Assembly: GCF_008710705.1 (NCBI RefSeq)
Contig: NZ_VYRZ01000003.1
Location: 558,001-622,000 of the forward strand
DNA from: Microbacterium radiodurans
GTDB lineage: Bacteria; Actinomycetota; Actinomycetes; Actinomycetales; Microbacteriaceae
Direction: 5' to 3'
DNA: 64,000 nucleotides
Positions within the stretch are counted from its first letter, which is position 1. The number at the start of each line of letters is the position of its first letter. Shown here piece after piece: positions 18,619 through 26,741 of the stretch. The translations under genes were made by a program, and so were the position numbers. The notes beneath the pieces were generated by a model, which saw only the letters and a list, made by a program, of their open reading frames with translations, was not told the DNA's origin and made no database searches.

Positions 18619-21359
18619 GGCGCGTCCGGCTTCTCGCCCGCGAGGACGCGCTCGGCCCACGCCGCCAGCCGGGACCGATCGATCTTCGAGTTGTGCCGGA
18701 TGTCGGTGGGCAGCGACGGCACCACCAGCACCGCGGTGAGCGGCTGCATGCTCGCCGAGCGGACGAGGTCTGCGACGTCCGCGGGTGCGAGGCCCGGCCG
18801 GCGCGCGCCGGCGACGGTCTCGATCACCGCGACGCAGACCTGACGGCCGCGCGGACCCACGCCGATGACGGCGGCGCGGCGCACCGCGTCCACGGTCTCG
18901 ACCTGCTGCTCGGGTCCGACGGGCGTGACGGGCCCCTGCGCGGTCGTGACGACGTGGGGGAGTCGTCCTTCGATCCACAGGCGCCCGTCGGCGTCGAGGT
19001 GACCGACGTCGCCCGTGCGGTGCCACCGGTGACCCGTGTCGGCACCGGCTTCCGCCGGATCGCCGGATGCGTCGGCCGAGGCTGTTTCGCGGGCCGCCAC
19101 GCGATCGGTGGCCCACAGGCGGTGGTAGCCGCGCTTCAGGTGGGGAGCGGAGATCACGACCTCGCCCGTGACGCGGGCGGCATCGGACGGCTCGCCCGAC
19201 GCGGCGCCCGACTCGTCGAGCGCGCTGATGCGCACGAGACCCGAGCCGATCGGACGACCCACGCACACACCGGCATCCGGCGCGTCCTGGGCCCCTTCGA
19301 GGTCGTCGAGGGTCACATCGGTGACGAGGAGGCACTCGGTCATGCCGTAGGGCGTGTGCGCGGTCGCATTCGGCATGAGCCGCTGGGCGCGGCGGAGGAG
19401 CTCGATGCCGACCGGTGCGCCCGTCGACAGGAACGTCGAGACCTCGCCGAGAGCGCGATGATCGTCGGCCGTGAGGGCATCGGCGGTCGCGGCGACGTTC
19501 GCGAGGGCGGCGGGGGAGAGGAAGACGATCCGCGCCTTCGAGCGCCGGACGGCCTCGGCCACCGCGTTCGCGGTCAGTGTGCGCGGTGCGGACACGTCCA
19601 TCCGCGGCGTCGCCGACCGCGTCCCGAGGGCGGGGCCGAGCAGGGCGAACGGAGCGAAGCCGGTGACGAGCCCCGTGTCGGGGCCGACCTCGAAGTGGGA
19701 GCCGATGGCGTCTCGGAGCGCGGACAGCTGCCGGTGCGTGTAGACGACGCCCTTCGCGGGCCCGGTCGACCCCGAGGTGAACAGGATGGCTGCCTCGTCG
19801 TCGGCGTCGGGCGATGCGGGCAGGGTGGGAAGCGTCGACGCGCCGGTGCGAGCCAGCTCGACGAGGCTCGTCTCGACACCCAGGAGGCGCTTCGCCGCCG
19901 CGGGCAGGTCGGGCGCGGAGATCCGCCGGCCGGGCCAGCCGAGCGCGCGTGCGGCGGCGAGGCCCGTCTGCTCGCCGATGATGACCGACGGAGACGATCC
20001 CCGCACCGCGCGGGAGAGACCGTCGACGCCGAGCCCGCGGTCGGCGACGACCACGACGGCGCCGATGCGCAGGCACGCGTACAGCACCGCGGTGAGGGTC
20101 GGACCGGGCTGCACGAGCAGCGAGACGCGGTCGCCCGGCCCGACGCCGAACGCCGTCAGGCCTGCCGCGAGCTGCTCGACGCGCTCGGCGAGAGCGCGCC
20201 AGCTCACCTCGACCGCGGGTGCGTCGCCGCCGCGCCCGAGGTCCACGACGGCGGTGGCGTCGTCGTCGCGACGCTCGAACAGGCGCGACCACAACGGCGA
20301 GAAGGTCCGCGAGTCGATCTTCCTCGCGCGAGTCGATCCGCCATGCGGGATGGATTCGGGCGAGGAAGATCGATTCGCGGGCTGGGCGGGGGCGGTGAGC
20401 ACCCGGTCGTCGAGCCAGTCGAGGAACGTCGCGGCGTAGGGGCGCTCCTCGGCCAGCATGTGGCCGGCGCCTTCGAAGCGGTGCACGTCGGCGTGCGGCA
20501 TCCGCTGCGCGAGGTCCTCGAGGTGGTGCTCGCCGAAGACGGGGTCCTTCGGGCCGCGCAGCAGCAGCGCCGGGACCTCGATCGAGGTGAGCGCGGCGGC
20601 GATGCGGTCGAGCTCGGGCGTGCTCGGATGCCGCGGGGTCGCCGGGATGTCGGCTACGAAACCGCCGATGCCGCGCCGGCGTGCGGCATCCCGATACGGC
20701 GCGCGGTATGCGGCGCGCACCTCGGGCTCGAGGGCGGGACGGGCGAGCGCGAGCGTCGTGTCGAGGAAGGCGGTGGTGCGGGTGGTCGCGGTGGCCAGCA
20801 GTCCGCGCGCGCCGGCGACGCGGAGGGCGACCGGGAGCGGCCTGCCGTCCGGATGGTGGATCGCCGTGTTGAGCACGGCCAGGGCGCGCAGCCGTTCGAG
20901 GTGGCGCGTCGCCCAGCCGAGCGAGACCGGGCCGCCCCAGTCGTGCCCGAGCGTCACGACGTCGCCGGTGACGCCGGCGGCGTTCACGACCGCGTCGAGG
21001 TCGGCCACGCGCTGCTCGAGCCGCCGGTCGAGGTCGGTGCGCTCGGAGTAGCCCATCTCGAGCTGGTCCACGGCGAGCACGCGCCAGGCGGGGCCGCCGG
21101 CGCGTGCGCGTTCGAGGGAGGCCGCGATCAGCTGCCGCCACAGCAGCGACCACGTGGGGTTGCCGTGGACGGCGACGATGGTGCCCACGGCCGTGTGACC
21201 CTCGCGTTCGAGCGCGCCCGCTGTGTCGAGCACGTGCCAGCGGCGCGTGCGACCGGAATCGGCGCCGACGCCGGGAACGTCGACGAAGCGCGAGATACCG
21301 GGTTCGATGCCCGGCAGGGCGCCCGGCGCGGCCGTAGCGGTGTCGAGCGCCTCGCTCAC
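18615..21359 (-). CDS. oleBC: OleBC fusion: beta-lactone decarboxylase plus beta-lactone synthetase
   Basis: 914 residues. The OleB part (about 1-325) is an alpha/beta hydrolase of the haloalkane dehalogenase type, with HGNPTWSLLWR (about 65), the nucleophile Asp140 in LGHDWGGPVSLGW and the catalytic His in GAGHMLAEE. The OleC part (about 355-914) is an acyl-adenylate enzyme with ILFTSGSTGPAKGVVYTH (about 520), TPYGMTE, HRTGDVGHLDADGRLW and the terminal HNSKIDRSRL lysine. OleC makes a cis-beta-lactone and OleB releases CO2 to leave the alkene. BC fusions are established in actinobacteria. GTG 21359 overlaps the oleA stop; a GTG three bases earlier is equally possible. Confidence 0.92.
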   Translation of the reverse strand: MSEALDTATAAPGALPGIEPGISRFVDVPGVGADSGRTRRWHVLDTAGALEREGHTAVGTIVAVHGNPTWSLLWRQLIAASLERARAGGPAWRVLAVDQLEMGYSERTDLDRRLEQRVADLDAVVNAAGVTGDVVTLGHDWGGPVSLGWATRHLERLRALAVLNTAIHHPDGRPLPVALRVAGARGLLATATTRTTAFLDTTLALARPALEPEVRAAYRAPYRDAARRRGIGGFVADIPATPRHPSTPELDRIAAALTSIEVPALLLRGPKDPVFGEHHLEDLAQRMPHADVHRFEGAGHMLAEERPYAATFLDWLDDRVLTAPAQPANRSSSPESIPHGGSTRARKIDSRTFSPLWSRLFERRDDDATAVVDLGRGGDAPAVEVSWRALAERVEQLAAGLTAFGVGPGDRVSLLVQPGPTLTAVLYACLRIGAVVVVADRGLGVDGLSRAVRGSSPSVIIGEQTGLAAARALGWPGRRISAPDLPAAAKRLLGVETSLVELARTGASTLPTLPASPDADDEAAILFTSGSTGPAKGVVYTHRQLSALRDAIGSHFEVGPDTGLVTGFAPFALLGPALGTRSATPRMDVSAPRTLTANAVAEAVRRSKARIVFLSPAALANVAATADALTADDHRALGEVSTFLSTGAPVGIELLRRAQRLMPNATAHTPYGMTECLLVTDVTLDDLEGAQDAPDAGVCVGRPIGSGLVRISALDESGAASGEPSDAARVTGEVVISAPHLKRGYHRLWATDRVAARETASADASGDPAEAGADTGHRWHRTGDVGHLDADGRLWIEGRLPHVVTTAQGPVTPVGPEQQVETVDAVRRAAVIGVGPRGRQVCVAVIETVAGARRPGLAPADVADLVRSASMQPLTAVLVVPSLPTDIRHNSKIDRSRLAAWAERVLAGEKPDAP
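20307..20380. repeat. Long imperfect palindrome inside the OleB-OleC linker
   Basis: Arms at 20307-20327 and 20360-20380 are complementary at 20 of 21 positions. The central 32 bases are themselves nearly self-complementary (around GATCC/GGAT). It encodes linker residues about 327-351, outside both catalytic domains. It may be a former intergenic terminator or a dispersed palindromic repeat captured in frame when oleB and oleC fused. That origin is inference. Confidence 0.75.
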
Positions 21360-22378
21360 CACTGGAGCTCCAACGTGCTCGTGTTCAGTCCCGATCCGAC
21401 GCCCATCAGGAGCACGCGATCGCCGCGGTCGAGCGTCTCCTGCTCGGCGGCGAGGGTGATGGGGATCGAGGCGGGACCGACGTTGCCGAGGGTCGGGTAC
21501 GTGGTGGGGACGCGCCCGCGATCGAGGCCCACGGCCTTGACGATCGCGTTGGTGTGCACCGACGAGACCTGGTGGGTGATGTAGCGGTCCATCCCGGACC
21601 ACGAGAAGGTCGACTGCGCCTCCTCCCACGCATCGACGACGAGAGCCAGGCCGCCCTTGAGGAGCGCCTTGGCGTCCGTGAACATGCCGTCGACGCTCCC
21701 GACGCACAGCTCGTGGAACTGGGTGGCGGCGCGCGTCACGCCGCCGATGATCCGGTGACCTTCGGGATGCGCGCTGGCGCGACCCAGAACCGCGGCGGCC
21801 GACCCGGACCCGAGCGTCAGGGACGCGAACTCGCTCATGAAGGCGTCGCGGTCGAGTCCGCCGCGGGTGAGCCGCTCGACGGTGTTCACCTGGATCTCGT
21901 CGGCATCCTCGCCGTTGACGACGATCGCGTACTCGATCTGCCCCGACTGGATCATGCCCGCCGCCAGCGTCATGCCGTTGATGAAGCCGAGGCACGCGTT
22001 GGCGACGTCGAAGTTGATCGCCGACGACGGCAGGCCGAGTCCGTGGTGGAGTCGGACCGCGACGGACGGCTCGAGGTGCTTGCGGGTGACGGAGGTGTTG
22101 ATCAGCAGCCCCACGCGGGACGGGTCGACGCCCGCCTCGGCGAGGGCTCGCTCTCCGGCGGCGATCGTGGCGTCGTCGGACGACTCGCCCTCGGCCCAGT
22201 TGCGCCGCTCGTTCACGCCGGCGACGCGGCGGAGCAGTCCCGGCTTCAACCGCAGCCGCTTCAGGACGTCCGTGAGTCGGTCCTCGATCTCATCCGACGT
22301 CGTGACCCGGCTGGGGAGCACGCTCGCGACCGAGAGGAGGGCGACGTCGTCGTAGCGAACTGTGGCGTTTCCGTGCAA
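21356..22378 (-). CDS. oleA: OleA, head-to-head acyl-CoA condensing enzyme
   Basis: 340-residue thiolase-fold (KAS III-like) enzyme that joins two fatty acyl-CoAs to a beta-keto acid, the first step of long-chain olefin synthesis. The active Cys is in FDVANACLGFINGM, the His in YITHQVSSVHTNA and the Asn in PTLGNVGPASIP. GVGSGLNTS is the C-terminal glycine loop. The TTG at 22378 was chosen because GGGAG lies five bases upstream and the product then begins with HGNATVRYDD, which I recall as the usual OleA N-terminus. A start 48 bases earlier lacks a ribosome site. Confidence 0.9.
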   Translation of the reverse strand: MHGNATVRYDDVALLSVASVLPSRVTTSDEIEDRLTDVLKRLRLKPGLLRRVAGVNERRNWAEGESSDDATIAAGERALAEAGVDPSRVGLLINTSVTRKHLEPSVAVRLHHGLGLPSSAINFDVANACLGFINGMTLAAGMIQSGQIEYAIVVNGEDADEIQVNTVERLTRGGLDRDAFMSEFASLTLGSGSAAAVLGRASAHPEGHRIIGGVTRAATQFHELCVGSVDGMFTDAKALLKGGLALVVDAWEEAQSTFSWSGMDRYITHQVSSVHTNAIVKAVGLDRGRVPTTYPTLGNVGPASIPITLAAEQETLDRGDRVLLMGVGSGLNTSTLELQW

Positions 22379-22452
22379 AGCATCTCCCGCTGACGAGCCC
22401 GGTGGTCGACGACGGGGGCCGTCCACCGACGCTCCTCCGACGGAGCCCGGGC

Positions 22453-22458
22453 ATCATA
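22453..22458 (-). promoter_or_regulatory. Candidate -10 box for the ole operon
   Basis: TATGAT on the minus strand, five of six matches to consensus, about 75 bases before the oleA start. It is preceded by an AT-rich patch (CGAATTAAGC) unusual for this genome. No convincing -35 is seen. Confidence 0.4.
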
Positions 22459-22517
22459 CGAGCTTAATTCGACCCGCATGCTGCGTGACGCATGGGTCCG
22501 CTGCTCCCAGGAATCTG

Positions 22518-22973
22518 CTAAGCCCCGCTCGTCGCCGACCGGTGGCGCCGCGACGGATGCCGGGGGGCCGGGCGCGACTCGACGGCGTCCTGCGCGAGGA
22601 GCCGCCGGTAGGTGTCGACCACGTCGACCGTCACCTCCAGCTCGAGGGCGATCGCCTGGACGTGGCCGCCGTGGAGCTGTTCGGCGCGGATGTAGGACGC
22701 CCGCTCGATCAGTCGACGGGCAGCCCATTCGTCCGCGCGACGCTCCTGCCGTTGCGCCGCGACCCCGGCGGGGAGCGCTGCGTCACCGCGGAGCGCGTGT
22801 GCGCACTCGTGCGCCAGCACCGAGCGGTGGAGACGGCGCGGCATGTTCGGGCGTAGCCGGATCAGCCGGTCGGCCGCGCAGAACTCGCCGTCGCGGTCAT
22901 CGGGGAGGTCGGCGTAGGCGACGCGTACACCGAGCTGCTGCAGCAGAGCGTGCAGTTCGTCATCCGTGTCCAT
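22518..22973 (-). CDS. ImmA/IrrE-type metallopeptidase
   Basis: 151-residue predicted Zn protease. The HExxH motif is in SVLAHECAHALRGD (His55, Glu56, His59). The downstream Glu ligand is in ERRADEWAARRLI, as in ImmA and IrrE, which cleave or switch off XRE repressors. The N-terminus begins MDTDDELHALLQQLG. ATG 22973 has GGAGGGG upstream and lies 14 bases inside the end of the XRE gene, so the two are coupled. The neighbouring repressor is the likely substrate; that is inference from family precedent (ImmR-ImmA of ICEBs1). Confidence 0.88.
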   Translation of the reverse strand: MDTDDELHALLQQLGVRVAYADLPDDRDGEFCAADRLIRLRPNMPRRLHRSVLAHECAHALRGDAALPAGVAAQRQERRADEWAARRLIERASYIRAEQLHGGHVQAIALELEVTVDVVDTYRRLLAQDAVESRPAPRHPSRRHRSATSGA

Positions 22974-23307
22974 CGTCCCCTCCGCGGTCGGACGACCGCT
23001 GCTTCGCGACCGCACGATCATTCTGCTCGGCGGGTCGGACACCGATGCGGGGCAGGTCCGATCCTGCGGCGTCGTCCATCGTCACGACCTCCGAGATGGA
23101 CAGCCCGAGGTAGTCGCAGAGGCCGTGGAGCTGATCGATCGTCAGGACTTTTCTCGCCGCGAGCGTGCGCGACAGCTGCGAGGGAGACATCCCGACGGCG
23201 GGTGCCACCTCGATCTGTCTCTTGTGCTGTCGCGCCATCTCGCGCGTGAGAACGCGGGCGACATGGTGGCTGAGGGGTCCGGGGACGGGTTTGGTTCCAG
23301 TGGGCAC
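22960..23307 (-). CDS. XRE family helix-turn-helix regulator paired with the protease
   Basis: 115-residue DNA-binding protein. The HTH lies at VAPAVGMSPSQLSRTLAARK, followed by VLTIDQLHGLCDYLGLSISEVV, the usual Cro/CI five-helix pattern. The C-terminal 25 residues are charged and probably flexible, possibly the protease-sensitive tail. GTG 23307 is the start that fits the intergenic operators; an earlier in-frame start would run through them. It is divergent from a second small XRE gene. Confidence 0.85.
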   Translation of the reverse strand: MPTGTKPVPGPLSHHVARVLTREMARQHKRQIEVAPAVGMSPSQLSRTLAARKVLTIDQLHGLCDYLGLSISEVVTMDDAAGSDLPRIGVRPAEQNDRAVAKQRSSDRGGDDGHG

Positions 23308-23309
23308 CC

Positions 23310-23343
23310 GCCAAGTGTGGCATTGAAGGTTGCCAAGTGGCAA
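23310..23343. promoter_or_regulatory. Paired operators in the divergent XRE promoter
   Basis: Two related dyads: GCCA-AGTG-TGGC at 23310-23321 and TTGCCA-AG-TGGCAA at 23330-23343. A degenerate third half (GCTAAGTG) lies just inside the plus-strand gene. The second dyad's TTGCCA forms the -35 of the plus gene, 18 bases ahead of its TACCCT -10 (23354-23359). A repressor bound here would block that promoter and probably the divergent one. Confidence 0.7.
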
Positions 23344-23353
23344 GGGTTCACCC

Positions 23354-23365
23354 TACCCTTGCTGT
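23354..23365 (+). promoter_or_regulatory. Leaderless promoter -10 of the plus-strand XRE gene
   Basis: TACCCT at 23354-23359, six bases, then ATG 23366. The -35 is TTGCCA at 23330-23335 with an 18-base spacer. No Shine-Dalgarno sequence is present. Confidence 0.65.
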
Positions 23366-23680
23366 ATGGCAGACACTTTGCTAAGTGCGCGCGTAGCGCG
23401 TCAGGTGCGTGCGATTCTCGCCCAGCGAAAGATCACGCAGGAACGCCTCGCGGAAGCGACCGGCATCCCGATGAGAACGCTGGCGCGGCGGCTCCATCGC
23501 ACGCACCCGTCGGCGCTCTCGATCGAGGAGCTCGCGCTCATCGCCGATGCGCTCGGGCTCGGCATCGTCGACCTGCTGCCGGACGCGATCGCCAAGACGG
23601 CGGCTGCGCGCACGCCGCCGACGGCCGCCCGCCCGGCCGCGTCGGCGATCGAGCGTCCCGCCGCCGTCGCCGTGCGCTGA
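23366..23680 (+). CDS. Small XRE family helix-turn-helix regulator
   Basis: 104 residues. The HTH reads LAQRKITQERLAEATGIPMRTLARRLH, followed by SALSIEELALIADALGLGIVDLLP, the standard XRE fold. The tail is an Ala/Pro/Arg-rich low-complexity stretch. It is transcribed away from the XRE-protease pair from a shared 58-bp region, so the two regulators probably cross-control each other. It may alternatively be an orphan host gene. The leaderless ATG at 23366 fits the promoter. Confidence 0.85.
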   Translation: MADTLLSARVARQVRAILAQRKITQERLAEATGIPMRTLARRLHRTHPSALSIEELALIADALGLGIVDLLPDAIAKTAAARTPPTAARPAASAIERPAAVAVR

Positions 23681-23707
23681 ACGGGGCGCACGGCAGCAGC
23701 GTGCGGG

Positions 23708-24247
23708 TCAGCCCGGCAGACGCGTGAGGAACGCGGCGCCGTCGATCTGCCGACGCCGACCGGAGTCGCGGCCGGCGGGCTTGCCGCCGACGTAGAGCCA
23801 CCCCAGCAGCTCTTCGCGCTTGCCCAGTCGGTGGAGCTTCGCGACGGGCTTCGAGCGGGTCGCTCCGCCGGTGCGCCACAGGACGCCCCAGCCGGCTTCG
23901 TCGAGCAGGAGGCTGAGCATGTGCGCGACGCCGGAGGCGACGGCTTCCTGCTCCCAGCGCGGCACCTTCGACTTCTTGCTGTAGCTCGCGACGACCGCGA
24001 CGAGGAGCGGTGCGCGCAGCGGTTTCGTCGACGACCCGCGGTCGCCCTCCGCCTTGTTCAGCGCACGGCCGAGCCGGCGTCGATCGTCCCCGCGCAGCTC
24101 GATCAGCCGCCACGGGCGCAGCGACGAATGGTCGGCGACGCGACCGGCAGCCGACACGAGGCGCGCGAGCTCCTCATGCGTCGGCGCCTCGTCGGTGACC
24201 TTCGACCACGATCGGCGGCCGCGCGCAGCCTCGTAGGCGCCCGTCAC
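23708..24247 (-). CDS. Nitroreductase family protein
   Basis: 179-residue FMN-dependent oxidoreductase fold. RRSWSKVTDEAPTHEELARLV and HSSLRPWRLIEL form the flavin-binding start, PLLVAVVASY the core strand and GVAHMLSLLLDEAGWGVLWRTGG the helix that packs on FMN. A lysine-rich tail follows. The substrate is unknown. GTG 24247 overlaps the msrB stop by four bases, so it is co-translated with MsrB. Confidence 0.88.
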   Translation of the reverse strand: MTGAYEAARGRRSWSKVTDEAPTHEELARLVSAAGRVADHSSLRPWRLIELRGDDRRRLGRALNKAEGDRGSSTKPLRAPLLVAVVASYSKKSKVPRWEQEAVASGVAHMLSLLLDEAGWGVLWRTGGATRSKPVAKLHRLGKREELLGWLYVGGKPAGRDSGRRRQIDGAAFLTRLPG

Positions 24248-24648
24248 GGCTGCTCGGGGCTGAACGACAGCGACAGCGAGTTCATGCAGTAGCGGTCGCC
24301 GGTAGGCGTTCCGAATCCGTCGGGGAACACGTGGCCGAGGTGCGAGCCGCATGTGGCACAGCGCACTTCGGTGCGCACCATGCCGTGCGACCGGTCCTCG
24401 ATGAGCTCGACGGCCTCGGGTCGCACCGATTCGTAGAAGCTCGGCCATCCGCAATGGGAGTCGAACTTGGTGCCGCTCTGGAAGAGCTCGGCGCCGCACG
24501 CCGCGCAGGCGTAGAGGCCCGCTCGGCCCTCGTCGAGGAGTTCGCCGGTCCAGGCGCGCTCGGTGCCCGCCTGGCGCAGCACCGCGTACTGCTCCGGGGA
24601 GAGCTCGTCGCGCCACTGCTCGTCGGTCTTGTTCACGGAATACGTCAT
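24244..24648 (-). CDS. msrB: Peptide-methionine (R)-S-oxide reductase MsrB
   Basis: 134-residue thiol reductase that repairs methionine-R-sulfoxide in proteins. The Zn-binding CxxC pairs are in YACAACGAELF and RCATCGSHLGHVFPDG. The catalytic Cys is in RYCMNSLSL. GWPSFYESV completes the active site. ATG 24648 has AAGGAG seven bases upstream. It heads the msrB-nitroreductase operon. Confidence 0.96.
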   Translation of the reverse strand: MTYSVNKTDEQWRDELSPEQYAVLRQAGTERAWTGELLDEGRAGLYACAACGAELFQSGTKFDSHCGWPSFYESVRPEAVELIEDRSHGMVRTEVRCATCGSHLGHVFPDGFGTPTGDRYCMNSLSLSFSPEQP

Positions 24649-24713
24649 GTCTGCTCCTTGCCTCGACCTATTCAACTTCACGAATGGCCCGGGTGTTCCC
24701 GGACAATGGCCGA

Positions 24714-25691
24714 ATGGATGTCGAAACCGCCGCCGTCGCCGACCGCTACCGGCGATTCGCGTCGACCGAGGCGCCGGGCCGATCCGATCTCTACGCGTCG
24801 TGGGCGCATCGCGTCGCGGACGATGCCGAGCTGAGCGGCATCCTCTCGTCGCTCCCGAGTCCGCACCGTCAGCCGCCGCTGGTGTTCGCCGTGACGCGAC
24901 TGCTCGGCTCCGGCGACGTCGCGGCGGACGCGTGGGCGGCGTGGTTCCGAGAGCACGCGGATGCCGTCGTGCGGGAGTGCGGACATCGCGCGATCCAGAC
25001 CAACGAGCCGCTGAGGTGCGCCGCGCTCCTTCCCGAGCTGACGCGCGTCGAGGGGCCGATCGCGCTCCTCGAGATCGGCGCGAGCGCCGGCCTGTGCCTC
25101 TACCCCGACCGGTACTCGTACCGGTACGTGGGATCCGACGGAGAGTTCCGGCTCGACCCCGTCGACGGCCCGTCGTCGGTGGAGCTCGTCTGCGAGGTCC
25201 GCGGCGATCGGATGCCGGAGGTCGTCATGCCCGACGTCGTCTGGCGCGCGGGGATCGATCTGAACCCCCTCGACGTCACCGACCCGCGCGACGTCGACTG
25301 GCTCGCAGGGCTGGCGTGGCCGGGCGAGACCGGTCGGGCCGACCGCATCCGCGCCGCTGCGCGTATCGCCGCCGCCGATCCACCGCATCTGTCCGCCGGC
25401 GACGCCTTCGAACGCCTGAGCGAGGTCTCCGCGGCGGCCCCCGCCGATGCCACGCTGGTCGTGACGACGCCGGGGGTGCTGGTCCACGTTCCCCGCGCCG
25501 GCCGGGGCGCGCTCATCGAAGCCGTCCGCGCCGCCGGACGGTGGATCACGATCGACGCCATCGGAACGCACGACGGCTGGGCGCCCGGGGAGCCCGATGC
25601 CGCCTCCTCGGGATTCGCGGTCGCCCTCGACGGCCGCATCCACGCCTTCGCCGATCCGCTCGGCGGATGGTGGGAGTGGCGTCACGGCTGA
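24714..25691 (+). CDS. DUF2332 family protein
   Basis: 325 residues, no signal peptide. The DUF2332 family is seen in VADRYRRFASTEAPGRSDLY, LRCAALLPELTRVEGPIALLEIGASAGL and VVWRAGIDLNPLDVTD. The LEIGASAGL stretch resembles the SAM-binding loop of class I methyltransferases, so a methyltransferase-like fold is plausible, though no activity is established. ATG 24714 begins the conserved region; an in-frame ATG at 24684 would add ten residues without a better ribosome site. Confidence 0.85.
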   Translation: MDVETAAVADRYRRFASTEAPGRSDLYASWAHRVADDAELSGILSSLPSPHRQPPLVFAVTRLLGSGDVAADAWAAWFREHADAVVRECGHRAIQTNEPLRCAALLPELTRVEGPIALLEIGASAGLCLYPDRYSYRYVGSDGEFRLDPVDGPSSVELVCEVRGDRMPEVVMPDVVWRAGIDLNPLDVTDPRDVDWLAGLAWPGETGRADRIRAAARIAAADPPHLSAGDAFERLSEVSAAAPADATLVVTTPGVLVHVPRAGRGALIEAVRAAGRWITIDAIGTHDGWAPGEPDAASSGFAVALDGRIHAFADPLGGWWEWRHG

Positions 25692-25706
25692 CGGCGGTCG
25701 CGGGCA

Positions 25707-25718
25707 TAGCGTTGTGGC
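25707..25718 (+). promoter_or_regulatory. Leaderless promoter -10 of the DUF3263 gene
   Basis: TAGCGT at 25707-25712 followed by six bases and the GTG at 25719. Confidence 0.5.
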
Positions 25719-25961
25719 GTGCCTCTCTCCGACCGCGACCGCCGGCTCCTCGACTTCGAGGCGCGCTGGAACGGCCACAGCGGTGCGAAGGAGGAGGCCG
25801 TCCGCTCGGATCTCGGGCTGACCCCGGCGCGGTACTACCAGCTCCTGGGGCGTCTCATCGAGACGGCGGATGCCGTCGCCGCCGAGCCCCTGCTCGTGCA
25901 CCGACTGCGGCGGCTGCGCGACGCGGGTGAGCGCTCGCACTCCCATCGACCCGCCATGTGA
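25719..25961 (+). CDS. DUF3263 small helical protein
   Basis: 80 residues. SDRDRRLLDFEARWNGHSGAKEEA followed by LGLTPARYYQLLGRLIE is the DUF3263 pattern, which looks like a compact helix-turn-helix (the RYYQLL helix is like a sigma-4 recognition helix). A DNA-binding role is inference. It precedes the LytR_C gene by 29 bases, a conserved pairing in actinobacteria. Both have their own leaderless -10 boxes. Confidence 0.85.
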   Translation: MPLSDRDRRLLDFEARWNGHSGAKEEAVRSDLGLTPARYYQLLGRLIETADAVAAEPLLVHRLRRLRDAGERSHSHRPAM

Positions 25962-25978
25962 CACCGACCGCCGACAGA

Positions 25979-25990
25979 TAGCATTCCCTG
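25979..25990 (+). promoter_or_regulatory. Leaderless promoter -10 of the LytR_C gene
   Basis: TAGCAT at 25979-25984, six bases, then GTG 25991. A GTGACA at 25958-25963 is a possible -35 with a short 15-base spacer. Confidence 0.5.
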
Positions 25991-26605
25991 GTGCCGAGAA
26001 CGACATACCCGAAAGACCGCTTCGACGAGCTGCCCGACGGTTCCGAGCGGGTCGGTGCCCACCGAGCGGAGAACCCGCGGCTGCGTGCGGGTCTGCTGTT
26101 CTTCTGGTCGATCGTCGCGATCCTCGTCCTCGTCGGCGCCGGGATCTTCGGCACGCTGCTCGTGACCGGACGGGTCGCGCTCTTCCCGTCGACGGAGCAG
26201 TCGGCCGGGCCGACGGAAGCGCCGCCGGAGGCGGCCGAGCCCGTCGTCGACACGACCTACCCGGTCCTCATCCTCAACGCGACCCCGCAGCGCGGGCTCG
26301 CGAACGCGCTCCGCGACACCGTGGTCGGCGCCGGCTGGGACACGGGCATCGTCGATGCGGGCGAGGCGGGATCGCAGGACTTCGCGACCACCACGATCTA
26401 CTACCTCGACGCCGCCGACGAAGGCGCCGCCCGCGGTCTCGCGCAGGTCATCGGAGGGGCGAACGTCGAGCTGAGCGACGCGTACCCCGGGACGGTGGGC
26501 GAGGGCGGCAGCGCCGGCAAGCAGCTGACGATCGTCATCGGGCTCGATCGGTCCGACGGCTCGACCGGCACGGACGAGACCGACGGGGCCGACAACGAGG
26601 GCTGA
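25991..26605 (+). CDS. LytR C-terminal domain membrane protein
   Basis: 204 residues: cytoplasmic N-terminus, one membrane helix (about 34-58, GLLFFWSIVAILVLVGAGIF), a Pro/Glu/Thr-rich linker, then an extracytoplasmic LytR_C domain (YPVLILNATPQRGLANALRD ... TTTIYYLDAADEGAARGLAQVIGG). The acidic Asp/Thr/Gly tail ends the protein. LytR_C domains accompany cell-wall polymer ligases, but here there is no catalytic LytR-CpsA-Psr domain, so the role is probably wall-associated binding. GTG 25991 fits the leaderless promoter. Confidence 0.87.
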   Translation: MPRTTYPKDRFDELPDGSERVGAHRAENPRLRAGLLFFWSIVAILVLVGAGIFGTLLVTGRVALFPSTEQSAGPTEAPPEAAEPVVDTTYPVLILNATPQRGLANALRDTVVGAGWDTGIVDAGEAGSQDFATTTIYYLDAADEGAARGLAQVIGGANVELSDAYPGTVGEGGSAGKQLTIVIGLDRSDGSTGTDETDGADNEG

Positions 26606-26741
26606 CGGCGAGGCTCACGCGGTGCGTGTTTCACGCTCGTGAAGATCTCGATGCGGCCGTGTCAACAGTGCCCGGAAATGCCCGGTCGCGGCATCCGCGC
26701 CTGCATATCCTGACGCTGTCCCACAGCCTCAGGAGATTCGC

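Noticed and set aside
23366..23680. Prophage repressor region
   Set aside because: No integrase, terminase, capsid or other phage genes lie around the XRE/ImmA pair, so a whole prophage is not supported.
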